From the NCBI GenBank assembly GCA_024636015.1, contig JAGXHU010000019.1:1-40226 (forward strand): a DNA stretch of 40,226 nt. The letters are read 5' to 3'. The notes under the pieces are model-generated. The model did not search any database. It was not told the origin of the DNA and was given only the letters and a program-made list of their open reading frames with translations. Positions within the stretch are counted from its first letter, which is position 1. Each line of letters begins with the position of its first letter. The position numbers and the translations under genes are program-made. Below, one piece after another: positions 27,114-34,728 of the stretch. This DNA comes from Halothiobacillus sp. (GTDB taxonomy: Bacteria > Pseudomonadota > Gammaproteobacteria > Halothiobacillales > Halothiobacillaceae).

Positions 27114-28637
27114 TTGTCCGCATTACTTCAAGATTATCTCCACCGCATCCTGACGGCCCGGGTGTACGACGTTGCCGTGGAGTCGCCACTCGAGACGGCG
27201 GTGTTGATTTCCGAGCGCCTGAATAATCGCGTGTTACTGAAGCGCGAGGATACTCAGCCCGTTTTTTCCTTCAAATTGCGCGGTGCGTATAACAAGATCC
27301 ACCGATTATGGCGGGAGGGATTGCTTGACCAAGGCGTCATTACAGCCTCGGCGGGTAATCATGCCCAGGGTGTCGCCATGGCGGCACAGCAACTGGGACT
27401 GCATGCCGTCATCGTGATGCCCCTGACTACCCCGGGGATCAAGGTGGAGGCTGTACGACGCCGTGGCGCCGAAGCCGTACTGTTTGGTGATACCTTTGAA
27501 GAGGCCTATGTGCATGCCCGCCAGCTTGAGGCCGCGCAGGGGCTTGCCTATATCCCACCATTTGATGATCCGGATGTGATTGCCGGGCAAGGGACGATCG
27601 GGGCTGAAATTCTTCGACACCATCCCGATCCGATCCACGCGATTTTCGTGCCGGTCGGTGGTGGTGGTTTGATCGCCGGCATCGCGGCCTATGTGAAGAT
27701 GGTGCGGCCAGAGATTCTGATCATCGGCGTGGAGCCTGAAGATGCAGCCTGTATGGCATCGGCATTGAAGGCGGGTGAGCGGGTCATTCTCGATCATGTC
27801 GGGCTGTTCGCAGAGGGTGTCGCGGTGCGCCAGGTGGGTGAATATCCCTTTGCCGTTGCCCAGGAGGCGGTCGACGAGGTGATTACCGTGGATACCGATG
27901 CCATGACGGCCGCGATCAAGGATATGTTCGACGATACCCGGCAGATTAACGAAGCGGCGGGCGCCTTGGCGCTGGCAGGGCTGAAACGTTATGTCAAAAC
28001 GCATAATCTGCAGGGGAAAACCCTGATTGCCATTGCCTCCGGCGCGAACATGAATTTTGATCGGCTACGATTTGTGGCCGAGCGTGCGGATATTGGTGAG
28101 CAGCGTGAGGCCTTGTACGCCGTTACGATTCCGGAGCAGCCGGGGAGCTTCAAGGCTTTTTGTGAATTGCTCGGTCGTCGCCAAATCACCGAATTCAACT
28201 ATCGTTATGCCGATGATGAGCGCGCGCATATCTTTGTCGGCATTCGTCTTGATGTTCCCGGCGACCGGGTCGCCGTCTTCAACCATCTGACGCATGCGGA
28301 TTATCCGGTGTTGGATTTGACCGACAACGAACTGGCCAAGCTGCATGCGCGGCACATGGTGGGCGGGCACGCGCGCAACATCGCCGATGAGCGTCTGTTC
28401 CGTTTCGAGTTTCCCGAACGCCCGGGTGCCTTGTTGAAGTTTTTGACGCTCCTGGGGGCACGCTGGAATATCAGCCTGTTTCATTATCGAAATCATGGGG
28501 CTGACTATGGTCGGGTTCTGGTCGGTGTCCAGGTGTCGGAAGATGAACTGAGTGCCCTGACCGATTACTTGACCCGTTTGGGTTATCCCTATTGGGATGA
28601 AAGCGGTAATCCGGTTTATGCGTTGTTTTTGGCGTGA
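27114..28637 (+). CDS. ilvA: Threonine ammonia-lyase, biosynthetic
   Basis: 507 residues from TTG 27114, chosen because TGAGGAACGG sits at the right distance and the protein begins like the family. The PLP lysine is K54 (FSFKLRGAYNKI), the phosphate loop is VGGGGLIAG, and SAGNHAQGVA is conserved. Two ACT-like regulatory domains (about 325-400 and 420-500: YAVTIPEQPGSFKAFCELL and FRFEFPERPGALLKFLTLL) indicate the biosynthetic, isoleucine-inhibited form. It makes 2-oxobutanoate for isoleucine synthesis. A TTG start on a gene of this kind is unusual and may lower its expression. Confidence 0.95.
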   Translation: MSALLQDYLHRILTARVYDVAVESPLETAVLISERLNNRVLLKREDTQPVFSFKLRGAYNKIHRLWREGLLDQGVITASAGNHAQGVAMAAQQLGLHAVIVMPLTTPGIKVEAVRRRGAEAVLFGDTFEEAYVHARQLEAAQGLAYIPPFDDPDVIAGQGTIGAEILRHHPDPIHAIFVPVGGGGLIAGIAAYVKMVRPEILIIGVEPEDAACMASALKAGERVILDHVGLFAEGVAVRQVGEYPFAVAQEAVDEVITVDTDAMTAAIKDMFDDTRQINEAAGALALAGLKRYVKTHNLQGKTLIAIASGANMNFDRLRFVAERADIGEQREALYAVTIPEQPGSFKAFCELLGRRQITEFNYRYADDERAHIFVGIRLDVPGDRVAVFNHLTHADYPVLDLTDNELAKLHARHMVGGHARNIADERLFRFEFPERPGALLKFLTLLGARWNISLFHYRNHGADYGRVLVGVQVSEDELSALTDYLTRLGYPYWDESGNPVYALFLA

Positions 28638-28735
28638 ATATCCGGCGCGCTGCGCGCTGAAGAATTTGTTTTAATATTTTCTACAGGTAAGCCTGGAATC
28701 ATGCGGTTTCTACCAAAACGGTTACGCACAATTCC

Positions 28736-28744
28736 TGTGGATAA
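28736..28744 (-). promoter_or_regulatory. DnaA box 1
   Basis: TGTGGATAA, the complement of the consensus TTATCCACA; 99 bases after the ilvA stop. Confidence 0.6.
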
Positions 28745-28968
28745 CCCAGTGGATGAATGTCTTCTATCTGATTTCGAGCGCAGTGAGTCAAGCACTTAGC
28801 GCTGTTGGTGATTAATTCACCAATGTCTCATTCCCATCCTGGGTTTCTGTTGTAACCCATTGTTTATTTTATATAAATTATTTTTGCGCTCGATGGGTGT
28901 TCAAAGTGTTGCGATGGGAATTTAACCATGTACCCCTGTTGCGATGCGCTATGACAATTTGATGATGT

Positions 28969-28977
28969 TGTGGATAA
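28969..28977 (-). promoter_or_regulatory. DnaA box 2
   Basis: Perfect TGTGGATAA, 84 bases beyond the AT-rich tract. Confidence 0.6.
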
Positions 28978-29251
28978 CAAATCCTGATCACGCTGCGATT
29001 TGAGCGGTACGCCCGCCGGATAAGGCTTGATATCACGGTGTCACTGTCAGTCCATTTCGGGCATTGAGGGGTAGTAAGGTACGGATATGCCGCGGGCTTT
29101 CTCGTAAATTTGTTTGATCGATGTGGATGCGGGGTATGGGGTCAATTTCGGCTTCTCACTCTCATGAAGCGAAACAGTTAGGCCACCCCTTGGACCGGGT
29201 GGATCTGGTGACGAATACCATCATCGATTCGGTGCCCTTATACACGAACGG

Positions 29252-29274
29252 TTATCCCCATATCCTGTGGATAA
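29252..29274. promoter_or_regulatory. DnaA box 3 with an inverted near-match
   Basis: TTATCCCCA (29252-29260, one mismatch) and perfect TGTGGATAA (29266-29274) face each other across 5 bases. Confidence 0.6.
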
Positions 29275-29496
29275 CATTGTGTGTAATTCCCACTGATCTC
29301 TATCTGTGTTTTTGGGATCAAGAGCTTAGTCGTTTGGTTAAAAAATCACCAGCCTACGGCTGTAATTGCGGCTATTTGAATAAGCTAATGAATTAAAATA
29401 GAAAATATAGCGCGAGGATTTTCTGGGTTTATTCGGTTGCGGTGCGGTATGCATTCTGATAGTCAGCCCGCTTGTTGCAAGTTTGGGCTGAAAAAC

Positions 29497-29505
29497 TGTG
29501 GATGA
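29497..29505 (-). promoter_or_regulatory. DnaA box-like sequence 4
   Basis: TGTGGATGA, one mismatch, 40 bases beyond the end of the EVE gene. Confidence 0.35.
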
Positions 29506-29544
29506 TTTTTCTGAACGTCAATGCGGATGCCGAGTTTCGGCGCC

Positions 29545-30015
29545 TTATTTCAATTCGGGCAACTGTTCGCGATCAAGGATACGCTGCCAGTCGCCGAGCC
29601 CGACCGGCATGATGGAGAGTCGATTGCCCCGTCTGAACAGCGGTGACTCACAGAGCTGATCGTCGTTCTTGAGTTCTTCCAGCGTGATCAGGCGTTGGGT
29701 ATGCCGGATATATTGAACATCTACCTGTACCCAGCGTGGTTGTTCCTGGGTGGCTTTTGGGTCGAAGTAGCGATGGTCTGGGTCGAATTGGGTGGGATCC
29801 GGGTACGGGGCGCTCACGACTTCCATGATGCCGACGATTCCGGGTACCTTGACGTTGGAATGGTAGAAAAACACCTGATCTCCGATCCGCATGGCATCGC
29901 GCATCATGTTGCGAGCCTGGTAGTTACGAATGCCATACCAACCTTCGATCTTCTGGTGCTGCAGATCATCGATGGAGAAAACATCGGGCTCACATTTCAT
30001 CAACCAGTAATTCAT
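29545..30015 (-). CDS. EVE-domain protein (YTH-like fold)
   Basis: 156 residues. MNYWLMKCEPDVFSIDDL, EGWYGIRNYQARNMMRDAM, GDQVFFYHSNVKVPGIVGIMEV and the C-terminal LFRRGNRLSIMPV are diagnostic of the single-domain EVE family (thymocyte nuclear protein 1-like). The fold binds modified bases in DNA or RNA; the ligand in bacteria is mostly unknown. It overlaps the fau start-to-stop junction by 4 bases and is thus the last gene of the 6S RNA-fau-EVE unit. The short EVE proteins often sit in this operon position in proteobacteria. Confidence 0.92.
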   Translation of the reverse strand: MNYWLMKCEPDVFSIDDLQHQKIEGWYGIRNYQARNMMRDAMRIGDQVFFYHSNVKVPGIVGIMEVVSAPYPDPTQFDPDHRYFDPKATQEQPRWVQVDVQYIRHTQRLITLEELKNDDQLCESPLFRRGNRLSIMPVGLGDWQRILDREQLPELK

Positions 30016-30620
30016 GATCGGTTCCTTGGCCTAAAGGGGATTTTGAGGAGTCTTTTGTTGGTGACGATGTAGTCGAGCGGAATATCCCAGGGATCGACAG
30101 GCAGTTGTTCCACCTGTTGGCTGCTGAAGGCGATGCCGATCAACAATGGTCTGGGATGCCGCAGATTGGCGAGACTCCGGTCATAGTAGCCCGCCCCCAT
30201 ACCCAAGCGATTACCTTGTTCATCGAAGCCGACCAGCGGTATCAGGAGTGCATCCATGTTTCCGGCTCGGAGGAGGGGATGCCGGTGAGACTCAAGGATG
30301 CCGAACTGATTGCGTCGGGCACCTGGAGGGCGTGGCAGCCGTGAGTTCAGATCGAAAGCCGGGCGGAAATGCAGGGTCAGATCTCGGTTTACTCTCGGTA
30401 GCCAAATTTTTCTGTCGCGCATGCGCAAGAAATCGCGCACATCCGGCTCACCGTCGAATGCAATATAACCAGCGATGCGTCTGGCGAATCTGAGCGCGGG
30501 AAGGGTACTGAGTGTTTGGGCGATACGCCGTTGATACAGTCGACGCTGATAACCGCAGATAGTGCGGCGTACGATTCTGAGCTTGCGACGTAGGGTGGTT
30601 TTATCGGCGGGTGTGTTCAT
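30012..30620 (-). CDS. fau: 5-formyltetrahydrofolate cyclo-ligase
   Basis: 202 residues. It uses ATP to convert 5-formyl-THF to 5,10-methenyl-THF. The family pattern is present: LRRKLRIVRR near the start, the middle PRVNRDLTLHFRP, and DALLIPLVGFDEQGNRLGMG followed by GAGYYDRSLA, which carries the conserved ATP/folate residues. The end (DIPLDYIVTNKRL) matches the usual P-x-D-x-I-x-T-E region, with N in place of E. It is 20 bases downstream of the 6S RNA 3' end, the same arrangement as ssrS-ygfA in E. coli. Confidence 0.93.
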   Translation of the reverse strand: MNTPADKTTLRRKLRIVRRTICGYQRRLYQRRIAQTLSTLPALRFARRIAGYIAFDGEPDVRDFLRMRDRKIWLPRVNRDLTLHFRPAFDLNSRLPRPPGARRNQFGILESHRHPLLRAGNMDALLIPLVGFDEQGNRLGMGAGYYDRSLANLRHPRPLLIGIAFSSQQVEQLPVDPWDIPLDYIVTNKRLLKIPFRPRNRS

Positions 30621-30640
30621 TGTGCGGATCGGTGTGGTGT

Positions 30641-30824
30641 GTCTTCCAAAACGCCGTTGGCTGCTCTTCGACCTTGAACCGGAGGTTCAAGCTGGGCGGC
30701 GCGCAGAGGGCTTTAGGCTTTCCATTCGTGACGGACTTGCACACAACCCACTTAGTGCACCCCCCAAAGTCGCAGATTAAGGCTCAAGGGATTGAGAGGA
30801 ACCTGACGTACGCCTCAGAAGACT
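30641..30824 (-). ncRNA. ssrS: 6S RNA
   Basis: About 184 nt on the minus strand. The 5' end GTCTTC (from 30823) pairs with GAAGAC (ending 30641), and the next bases (TGAGGCG against CGTTTTG, counting G-U pairs) extend the closing stem. Internal hallmarks of gammaproteobacterial 6S RNA are visible in order: CCCTTGAGCC, then AAGCCTAAAG, then the hairpin CTTGAACC-TCC-GGTTCAAG and GCAGCC-AACGGCG near the 3' end. 6S RNA mimics an open promoter and sequesters sigma-70 RNA polymerase in stationary phase. The exact ends are inferred from pairing. Confidence 0.88.
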
Positions 30825-30830
30825 GGTTCT

Positions 30831-30859
30831 ATCGTAGGCGTGGTTCGCGCTTCACGCAA
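30831..30859 (-). promoter_or_regulatory. Sigma-70 promoter of the 6S RNA gene
   Basis: On the minus strand TTGCGT, a 17-base spacer and TACGAT (30836-30831) lie 6-8 bases before the predicted 5' end of the 6S RNA. Confidence 0.6.
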
Positions 30860-30975
30860 GTGCCGGATGCCGGATTGGTAGACAGATCCTTTCTCCTTCA
30901 GGCCGAAACGCAGGGGCAGCACGCTCCTCATTGGTTGTTTTTCCCAGGTATCGAAATTCGGATCCCGGGTAAATG

Positions 30976-31005
30976 TTGTGGAAATGAAAAACGGCTCGTT
31001 ATGAT
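30976..31005 (+). promoter_or_regulatory. Possible sigma-70 promoter for gloB
   Basis: TTGTGG (30976-30981), 18-base spacer, TATGAT (31000-31005). It lies about 110 bases upstream of gloB. Confidence 0.35.
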
Positions 31006-31117
31006 CACGCAAACCGATTGACCTCGGCTGTCATATTTGTACACTGTGTCACTGATTTTACAAGGCTCGATCTGAAATCGATGATCGGCTGCATGCCTAG
31101 CAGAGGTGACATGCGTC

Positions 31118-31897
31118 ATGCAGATTTATGCGATTCCTGTACTCGATGATAATTATGTATGGATCATCGAGGGTGACAATCGGCAATGTGCGGTCGTTGA
31201 CCTCGGCGAAGCTGAGCCCGTTATCGCTGCCATTGCGTCACGAGGACTCGTTCCCCAAGCCATTTTGCTGACGCATCATCACTGGGATCATACGGCAGGA
31301 ATCCAGGCCTTTTTATCTCGCTATCCAGTGCCGGTGATCGGCCCGGCGACCGAGGCACAAACCTGGGTGACTGACCCCAAGCGGGATGGTGATGCTTTTA
31401 CGGTTGCAGGCGTGGGGGACTTTCGGGTGCTGACTTCACCGGGCCATACGCTGGGCCACATCGTTTTTCTCACAGAGGGCGCTGCCTTTACGGGGGATAC
31501 GTTGTTCAGTGCGGGGTGTGGCCGCTTGTTCGAAGGCACGGCCGCACAAATGCTGCACTCACTGGATCGTATCGCGACGTTGCCGGACGATACATTGATT
31601 TATTGTGGACACGAATATACGGCGGATAGCCTGCGATTCGCGCAACATGCCGAACCGGACAATCCAGCCATTCGGGCTCGGGTCGCTGAGGTGGCTAAAG
31701 TCCGTCAGGATGGTCGTCCAACAGTGCCAACGACCTTGGCGCTCGAAAAAAAGACAAACCCTTTCCTGCGGATTCGTGAACCCGGTTTGCGTGAAGCCGT
31801 TATCCATTACGCTAGCGCGTCTTCGATAACGGATGAAGAAGCCTTCGGCATTGTGCGCCGCTGGAAAGATGATTTTGATGGCCTAAAGCCTTTGTAA
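31118..31897 (+). CDS. gloB: Hydroxyacylglutathione hydrolase (glyoxalase II)
   Basis: 259 residues from ATG 31118 with AGAGGTGA upstream; a GTG at 31106 is in frame but not family-like. Metallo-beta-lactamase fold with the metal motif T52-H-H-H-W-D-H58, the SPGHTLGHI histidine and AFTGDTLFSAGCGRLFEGT. CGHEYTADSLRFA supplies further ligands and glutathione contact. It hydrolyses S-lactoylglutathione to lactate and glutathione in methylglyoxal detoxification. The length is close to that of GloB (about 250). The mltD start is 4 bases away, a neighbour relation also common in gammaproteobacteria. Confidence 0.95.
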   Translation: MQIYAIPVLDDNYVWIIEGDNRQCAVVDLGEAEPVIAAIASRGLVPQAILLTHHHWDHTAGIQAFLSRYPVPVIGPATEAQTWVTDPKRDGDAFTVAGVGDFRVLTSPGHTLGHIVFLTEGAAFTGDTLFSAGCGRLFEGTAAQMLHSLDRIATLPDDTLIYCGHEYTADSLRFAQHAEPDNPAIRARVAEVAKVRQDGRPTVPTTLALEKKTNPFLRIREPGLREAVIHYASASSITDEEAFGIVRRWKDDFDGLKPL

Positions 31898-31901
31898 AGG
31901 G

Positions 31902-33548
31902 ATGTTGATACAGCTTATGAAGCCGCTTGTTCGCCTCGTTGTTAATTTTTTGCCTGATCGAAACATTCGATCGAAATCTGGTTTCCCTGCCGCATTATTG
32001 TGGTTGCCGTTTATCGCGTTACTGGGCGGCTGTGCTCAACTGCCCGGCGCGATCGATTCCTCGTCGACGGCGACGACATCCACGTCCACACCGTTCGGTG
32101 CGAATGAACAGCCCAATGTGGATTACAGCATCCTGCCCGCTATGGGCGGGGGGGTGACACAAAATGGGCACCCGGCTGCCTGGGCCTATGATGGCAATCT
32201 TTGGCATTATATTGCCACGCAATTCACCCTTCCTGTGCCCGATAATGCGCGTGTACAGGCGCAGCTGAATTTCTATGCCAGTCATATCGAGTACCTGCAA
32301 CGGGTGACCGAGCGGGCAGCACCCTATCTGCACATGATCGTGAAAGACTTGCAGAAAAATAAGCTTCCGCTTGAGTTGGCATTGCTCCCCATCGTGGAAA
32401 GCGCCTATCGACCCGAAGCGGTATCTAGCAGCAATGCGGCGGGTATCTGGCAATTCGTCCGCAGTACTGGAACCCACTTCGGCCTGGCGCGCACGACCTG
32501 GTATGACGGCCGGCGGGACATCAAGGCATCCACTGATGCGGCCATGAGCTACTTCTCCCGGCTGCGTACGATGTTCAATGATGACTGGCCCATCGTCTTT
32601 GCCTCGTATAACGGTGGTGAGGGCACATTGCAGAATGCTATTTCCTACAATGCGGCCCGCGGACGCCCAACGGATTTTTGGGATCTGACCCAGATCAGCC
32701 ATGAAACCGCGGATTATCCGGCACGACTGTATGCCCTTGTGGAAATATTCAGTCATCCGAAAAAATATGGATTCAACCCTTACCCCATCCCGAATGCACC
32801 GGTGTTAACGGAAATCAAGTTAGATAAATCTGTCAATTTGGGGAAACTGGCCCAGATTACCGGGATATCCCATGACGAGCTGTATCGTTTGAATCCTGGA
32901 TTCGACAAATTGATTACTGGTCCGCAAACCGATCATCTACTCGTGCCGAAAAGCATCGCCGACCAGTTCACCCCCCTGGCACTTGAAGAAGCGGAGAAAT
33001 CAGCGCGTGACTGGGGACGATATACCCTCCGGCGCGGTGATAGTTTTCACAAGGTGGCCTATCGTTTCGGTTGTGACGTCGATGAATTGATCAAGATGAA
33101 TCGTTTGAGTTCCGACTATGCACACGCGGGCGAAACCATCGTTGTGCCACTGGGTAGAAAGACTCAGTATGTTGCGGGACATGACCGTCTGTATACCGTA
33201 CAGAGTGGTGATTCACTGTGGGGGGTGTCGCGAAAATTCAAGATTGATCTCGCCGATCTTCAACACATGAATGGCATGAACAAGCACAGTGTCATCCAGC
33301 CGGGTGAGAAGCTCATTATCGGATTCGATCATGCTTCTTCAGCGAGTAACAGTCATTCCCAGCGTGGTCACAGTGAGGCAGCTGCACACAAAGGTGCGCG
33401 ACAGTACATCGTGAAAAAAGGCGATACCTTGTGGGATGTGGCGCATCGGTTTTCGACTACGGTGAACGAACTACTCTCCGCCAATGGTCTCAAACTCGAC
33501 GATTCGCTGAAACCCGGCCAGATCTTGGTTGTAGCCAGCAGAAATTGA
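31902..33548 (+). CDS. mltD: Membrane-bound lytic murein transglycosylase D, lipoprotein
   Basis: 548 residues from ATG 31902; ATG 31917 is an alternative with better spacing to AAAGGG. A long basic lead and hydrophobic segment end in the lipobox LLGGC (Cys44 from 31902), so the protein should be lipid-anchored. The SLT domain holds catalytic E166 in PIVESAYRP, SNAAGIWQFVRSTGT, and ASYNGGEG. Three LysM repeats follow (about 368-411, 427-472 and 501-546), each with a Y-x-(V/L)-x-x-G-D-(S/T) start. It cleaves peptidoglycan to anhydromuropeptides. The n-region before the lipobox is unusually long. Confidence 0.93.
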   Translation: MLIQLMKPLVRLVVNFLPDRNIRSKSGFPAALLWLPFIALLGGCAQLPGAIDSSSTATTSTSTPFGANEQPNVDYSILPAMGGGVTQNGHPAAWAYDGNLWHYIATQFTLPVPDNARVQAQLNFYASHIEYLQRVTERAAPYLHMIVKDLQKNKLPLELALLPIVESAYRPEAVSSSNAAGIWQFVRSTGTHFGLARTTWYDGRRDIKASTDAAMSYFSRLRTMFNDDWPIVFASYNGGEGTLQNAISYNAARGRPTDFWDLTQISHETADYPARLYALVEIFSHPKKYGFNPYPIPNAPVLTEIKLDKSVNLGKLAQITGISHDELYRLNPGFDKLITGPQTDHLLVPKSIADQFTPLALEEAEKSARDWGRYTLRRGDSFHKVAYRFGCDVDELIKMNRLSSDYAHAGETIVVPLGRKTQYVAGHDRLYTVQSGDSLWGVSRKFKIDLADLQHMNGMNKHSVIQPGEKLIIGFDHASSASNSHSQRGHSEAAAHKGARQYIVKKGDTLWDVAHRFSTTVNELLSANGLKLDDSLKPGQILVVASRN

Positions 33549-33690
33549 GGTTGGTATCCGCTGATCGTTGGTGTGGCCTGGTGTGAGACTGTGGTTCTGC
33601 TGAAACGGCGTCGCATGCATCTTTTGATCTAGCTGGGTAACAGTCAGAACAGTTCGTTTTTTTGCCGATCAATCATTTTATTCTCTCATG

Positions 33691-33729
33691 AAAAAACACG
33701 AGCCCCGCAATGCGGGGCTCGTGTTTTTT
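33691..33729. terminator. Bidirectional intrinsic terminator
   Basis: A perfect 18-bp inverted repeat (AAAAAACACGAGCCCCGC and its complement) with a 3-base loop: a GC-rich stem flanked by A-run and T-run, so it can stop both mltD (plus) and the secreted-protein gene (minus). Confidence 0.95.
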
Positions 33730-33781
33730 CACCGGGTTGGCTCAGAATGGCCAACCTTGAGAAGTCGTAATCCTTATTGGA

Positions 33782-34207
33782 TTACTGGATGTTGCCGCAG
33801 GCAACAGACTTGCTCGGTGTGCTCTTGCTTTCACCCAGGTTGAACGACAGTTGGTCGCCCTGGAACAGAGAAGCCGTGTTTGCAGTAATCACGGTTTCTG
33901 ACTTGCCATGAACCATTTCGGTCAACGGGTACTTGACCTTGGCGGCTGGATTGTCGCAACGACCCAGGTTGATGCTGAACGGCATTGGGCCAGAAATATT
34001 CTTGCCTTTGATGACGGCAACCAGTTTGGTTTTATCAACCGCAACGGGGATAACCGTGATGGTGCCGGTAATGCCGGAGTTGTTCATCGGAACCATGTGT
34101 TCCAGAAATTGCTGGTTGGGATCAACAATGACTTCAGCCTTGTTGGCCGCGTGTGCGGTGCCGATCATCAGTCCTGCAATGGCAGATGCCAAAACGATTT
34201 TTTTCAT
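33782..34207 (-). CDS. Small secreted (periplasmic) protein of unknown function
   Basis: 141 residues. A clear Sec signal peptide MKKIVLASAIAGLMIGTAHA predicts cleavage after residue 20. The mature protein (about 121 residues) looks all-beta, with GITGTITVIPV, KLVAVIKGKNISGPMPFSIN and QGDQLSFNLGE. It has two cysteines (in GRCDN and VACGN) that could form a disulfide. AGGGG lies just before the ATG. I do not recognise a named family. The perfect terminator 52 bases downstream and a good ribosome binding site suggest an expressed monocistronic gene. Neither neighbour suggests a function. Confidence 0.7.
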   Translation of the reverse strand: MKKIVLASAIAGLMIGTAHAANKAEVIVDPNQQFLEHMVPMNNSGITGTITVIPVAVDKTKLVAVIKGKNISGPMPFSINLGRCDNPAAKVKYPLTEMVHGKSETVITANTASLFQGDQLSFNLGESKSTPSKSVACGNIQ

Positions 34208-34728
34208 GGTTACCCCTAGGTTGGTTTTAATACACAGATGCTAACGCCTAAATGTCTGACGAGGCGGTCATCCATTTTAGATGATTCTGAGCGTTTAGGG
34301 TTCCTTTTTATAGGCATATCTAGTCATGAAAAAATTGATTACTGGATAAGTAAACTCTAATGAATACCTGCCAGTTCTGCTGTGTCGCGGATCGGAGGTT
34401 CTGTACGGTAGCGCTAACGCAGGGATATGAATTGCGTGAAAGACTGAATTCATGCGCAGCTCACTGCGTGGGATTTATGCTTGTGCCGCAAAATTCGTTT
34501 ATTTTCTGTCACCGAACTCCGTCTGGTACGGGAGCACACCGTGCGCTCGTGAATAGGCTCAAGCTGTGGGTGAACTTGAGTGCTACCTTGGGCAGGTCAC
34601 TTTAATGTGAAGAGAAACACCGGCAGAAGCAACGTGCAGTTGATTACCGGTGCGCTGGTCGCGTATTCAGATCTGGTCTTCCGCAGAGCGCCGCCAGGCA
34701 TCCTACGGTGAGTACGCTTGATAATGGG
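34208..34728. other. Gene-free stretch
   Basis: 521 bases between two minus-strand genes. It holds the upstream region of the secreted-protein gene and the 3' side of the efflux operon. A CTCAAG/CTTGAG hairpin (34558-34580) has no T-run. No outer-membrane channel gene or fragment was found here. Confidence 0.4.

Larger units (their letters stand above)
28638..29544. other. Gene-free region with DnaA-box cluster and AT-rich tract (origin-like or DnaA-titrating)
   Basis: No convincing gene lies in this 907-base gap; one short frame at 29121-29396 lacks a ribosome binding site and any family feature. Perfect DnaA boxes (TGTGGATAA on the plus strand) lie at 28736-28744, 28969-28977 and 29266-29274, all in the same orientation. 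One-mismatch versions lie at 29497-29505 (TGTGGATGA) and, inverted, at 29252-29260 (TTATCCCCA). A 25-base tract with a single G (28861-28885) could be a DNA-unwinding element. TGTTGCGATG occurs at 28907 and 28937, and a related TGTTGTGGAT at 28966, a spacing of 30 and 29 bases. A near-IHF site (12 of 13) lies at 29316-29328. Confidence 0.55.

Noticed and set aside
29121..29396. 91-codon frame in the DnaA-box region
   Set aside because: No ribosome binding site, no family features, and it overlaps a DnaA box and its inverted near-match; better explained as non-coding.
34689..34702. Minus-strand GATGCCTGGCGGCG resembling the start of a 5S rRNA gene
   Set aside because: The similarity stops after about a dozen bases; no conserved 5S loops follow.
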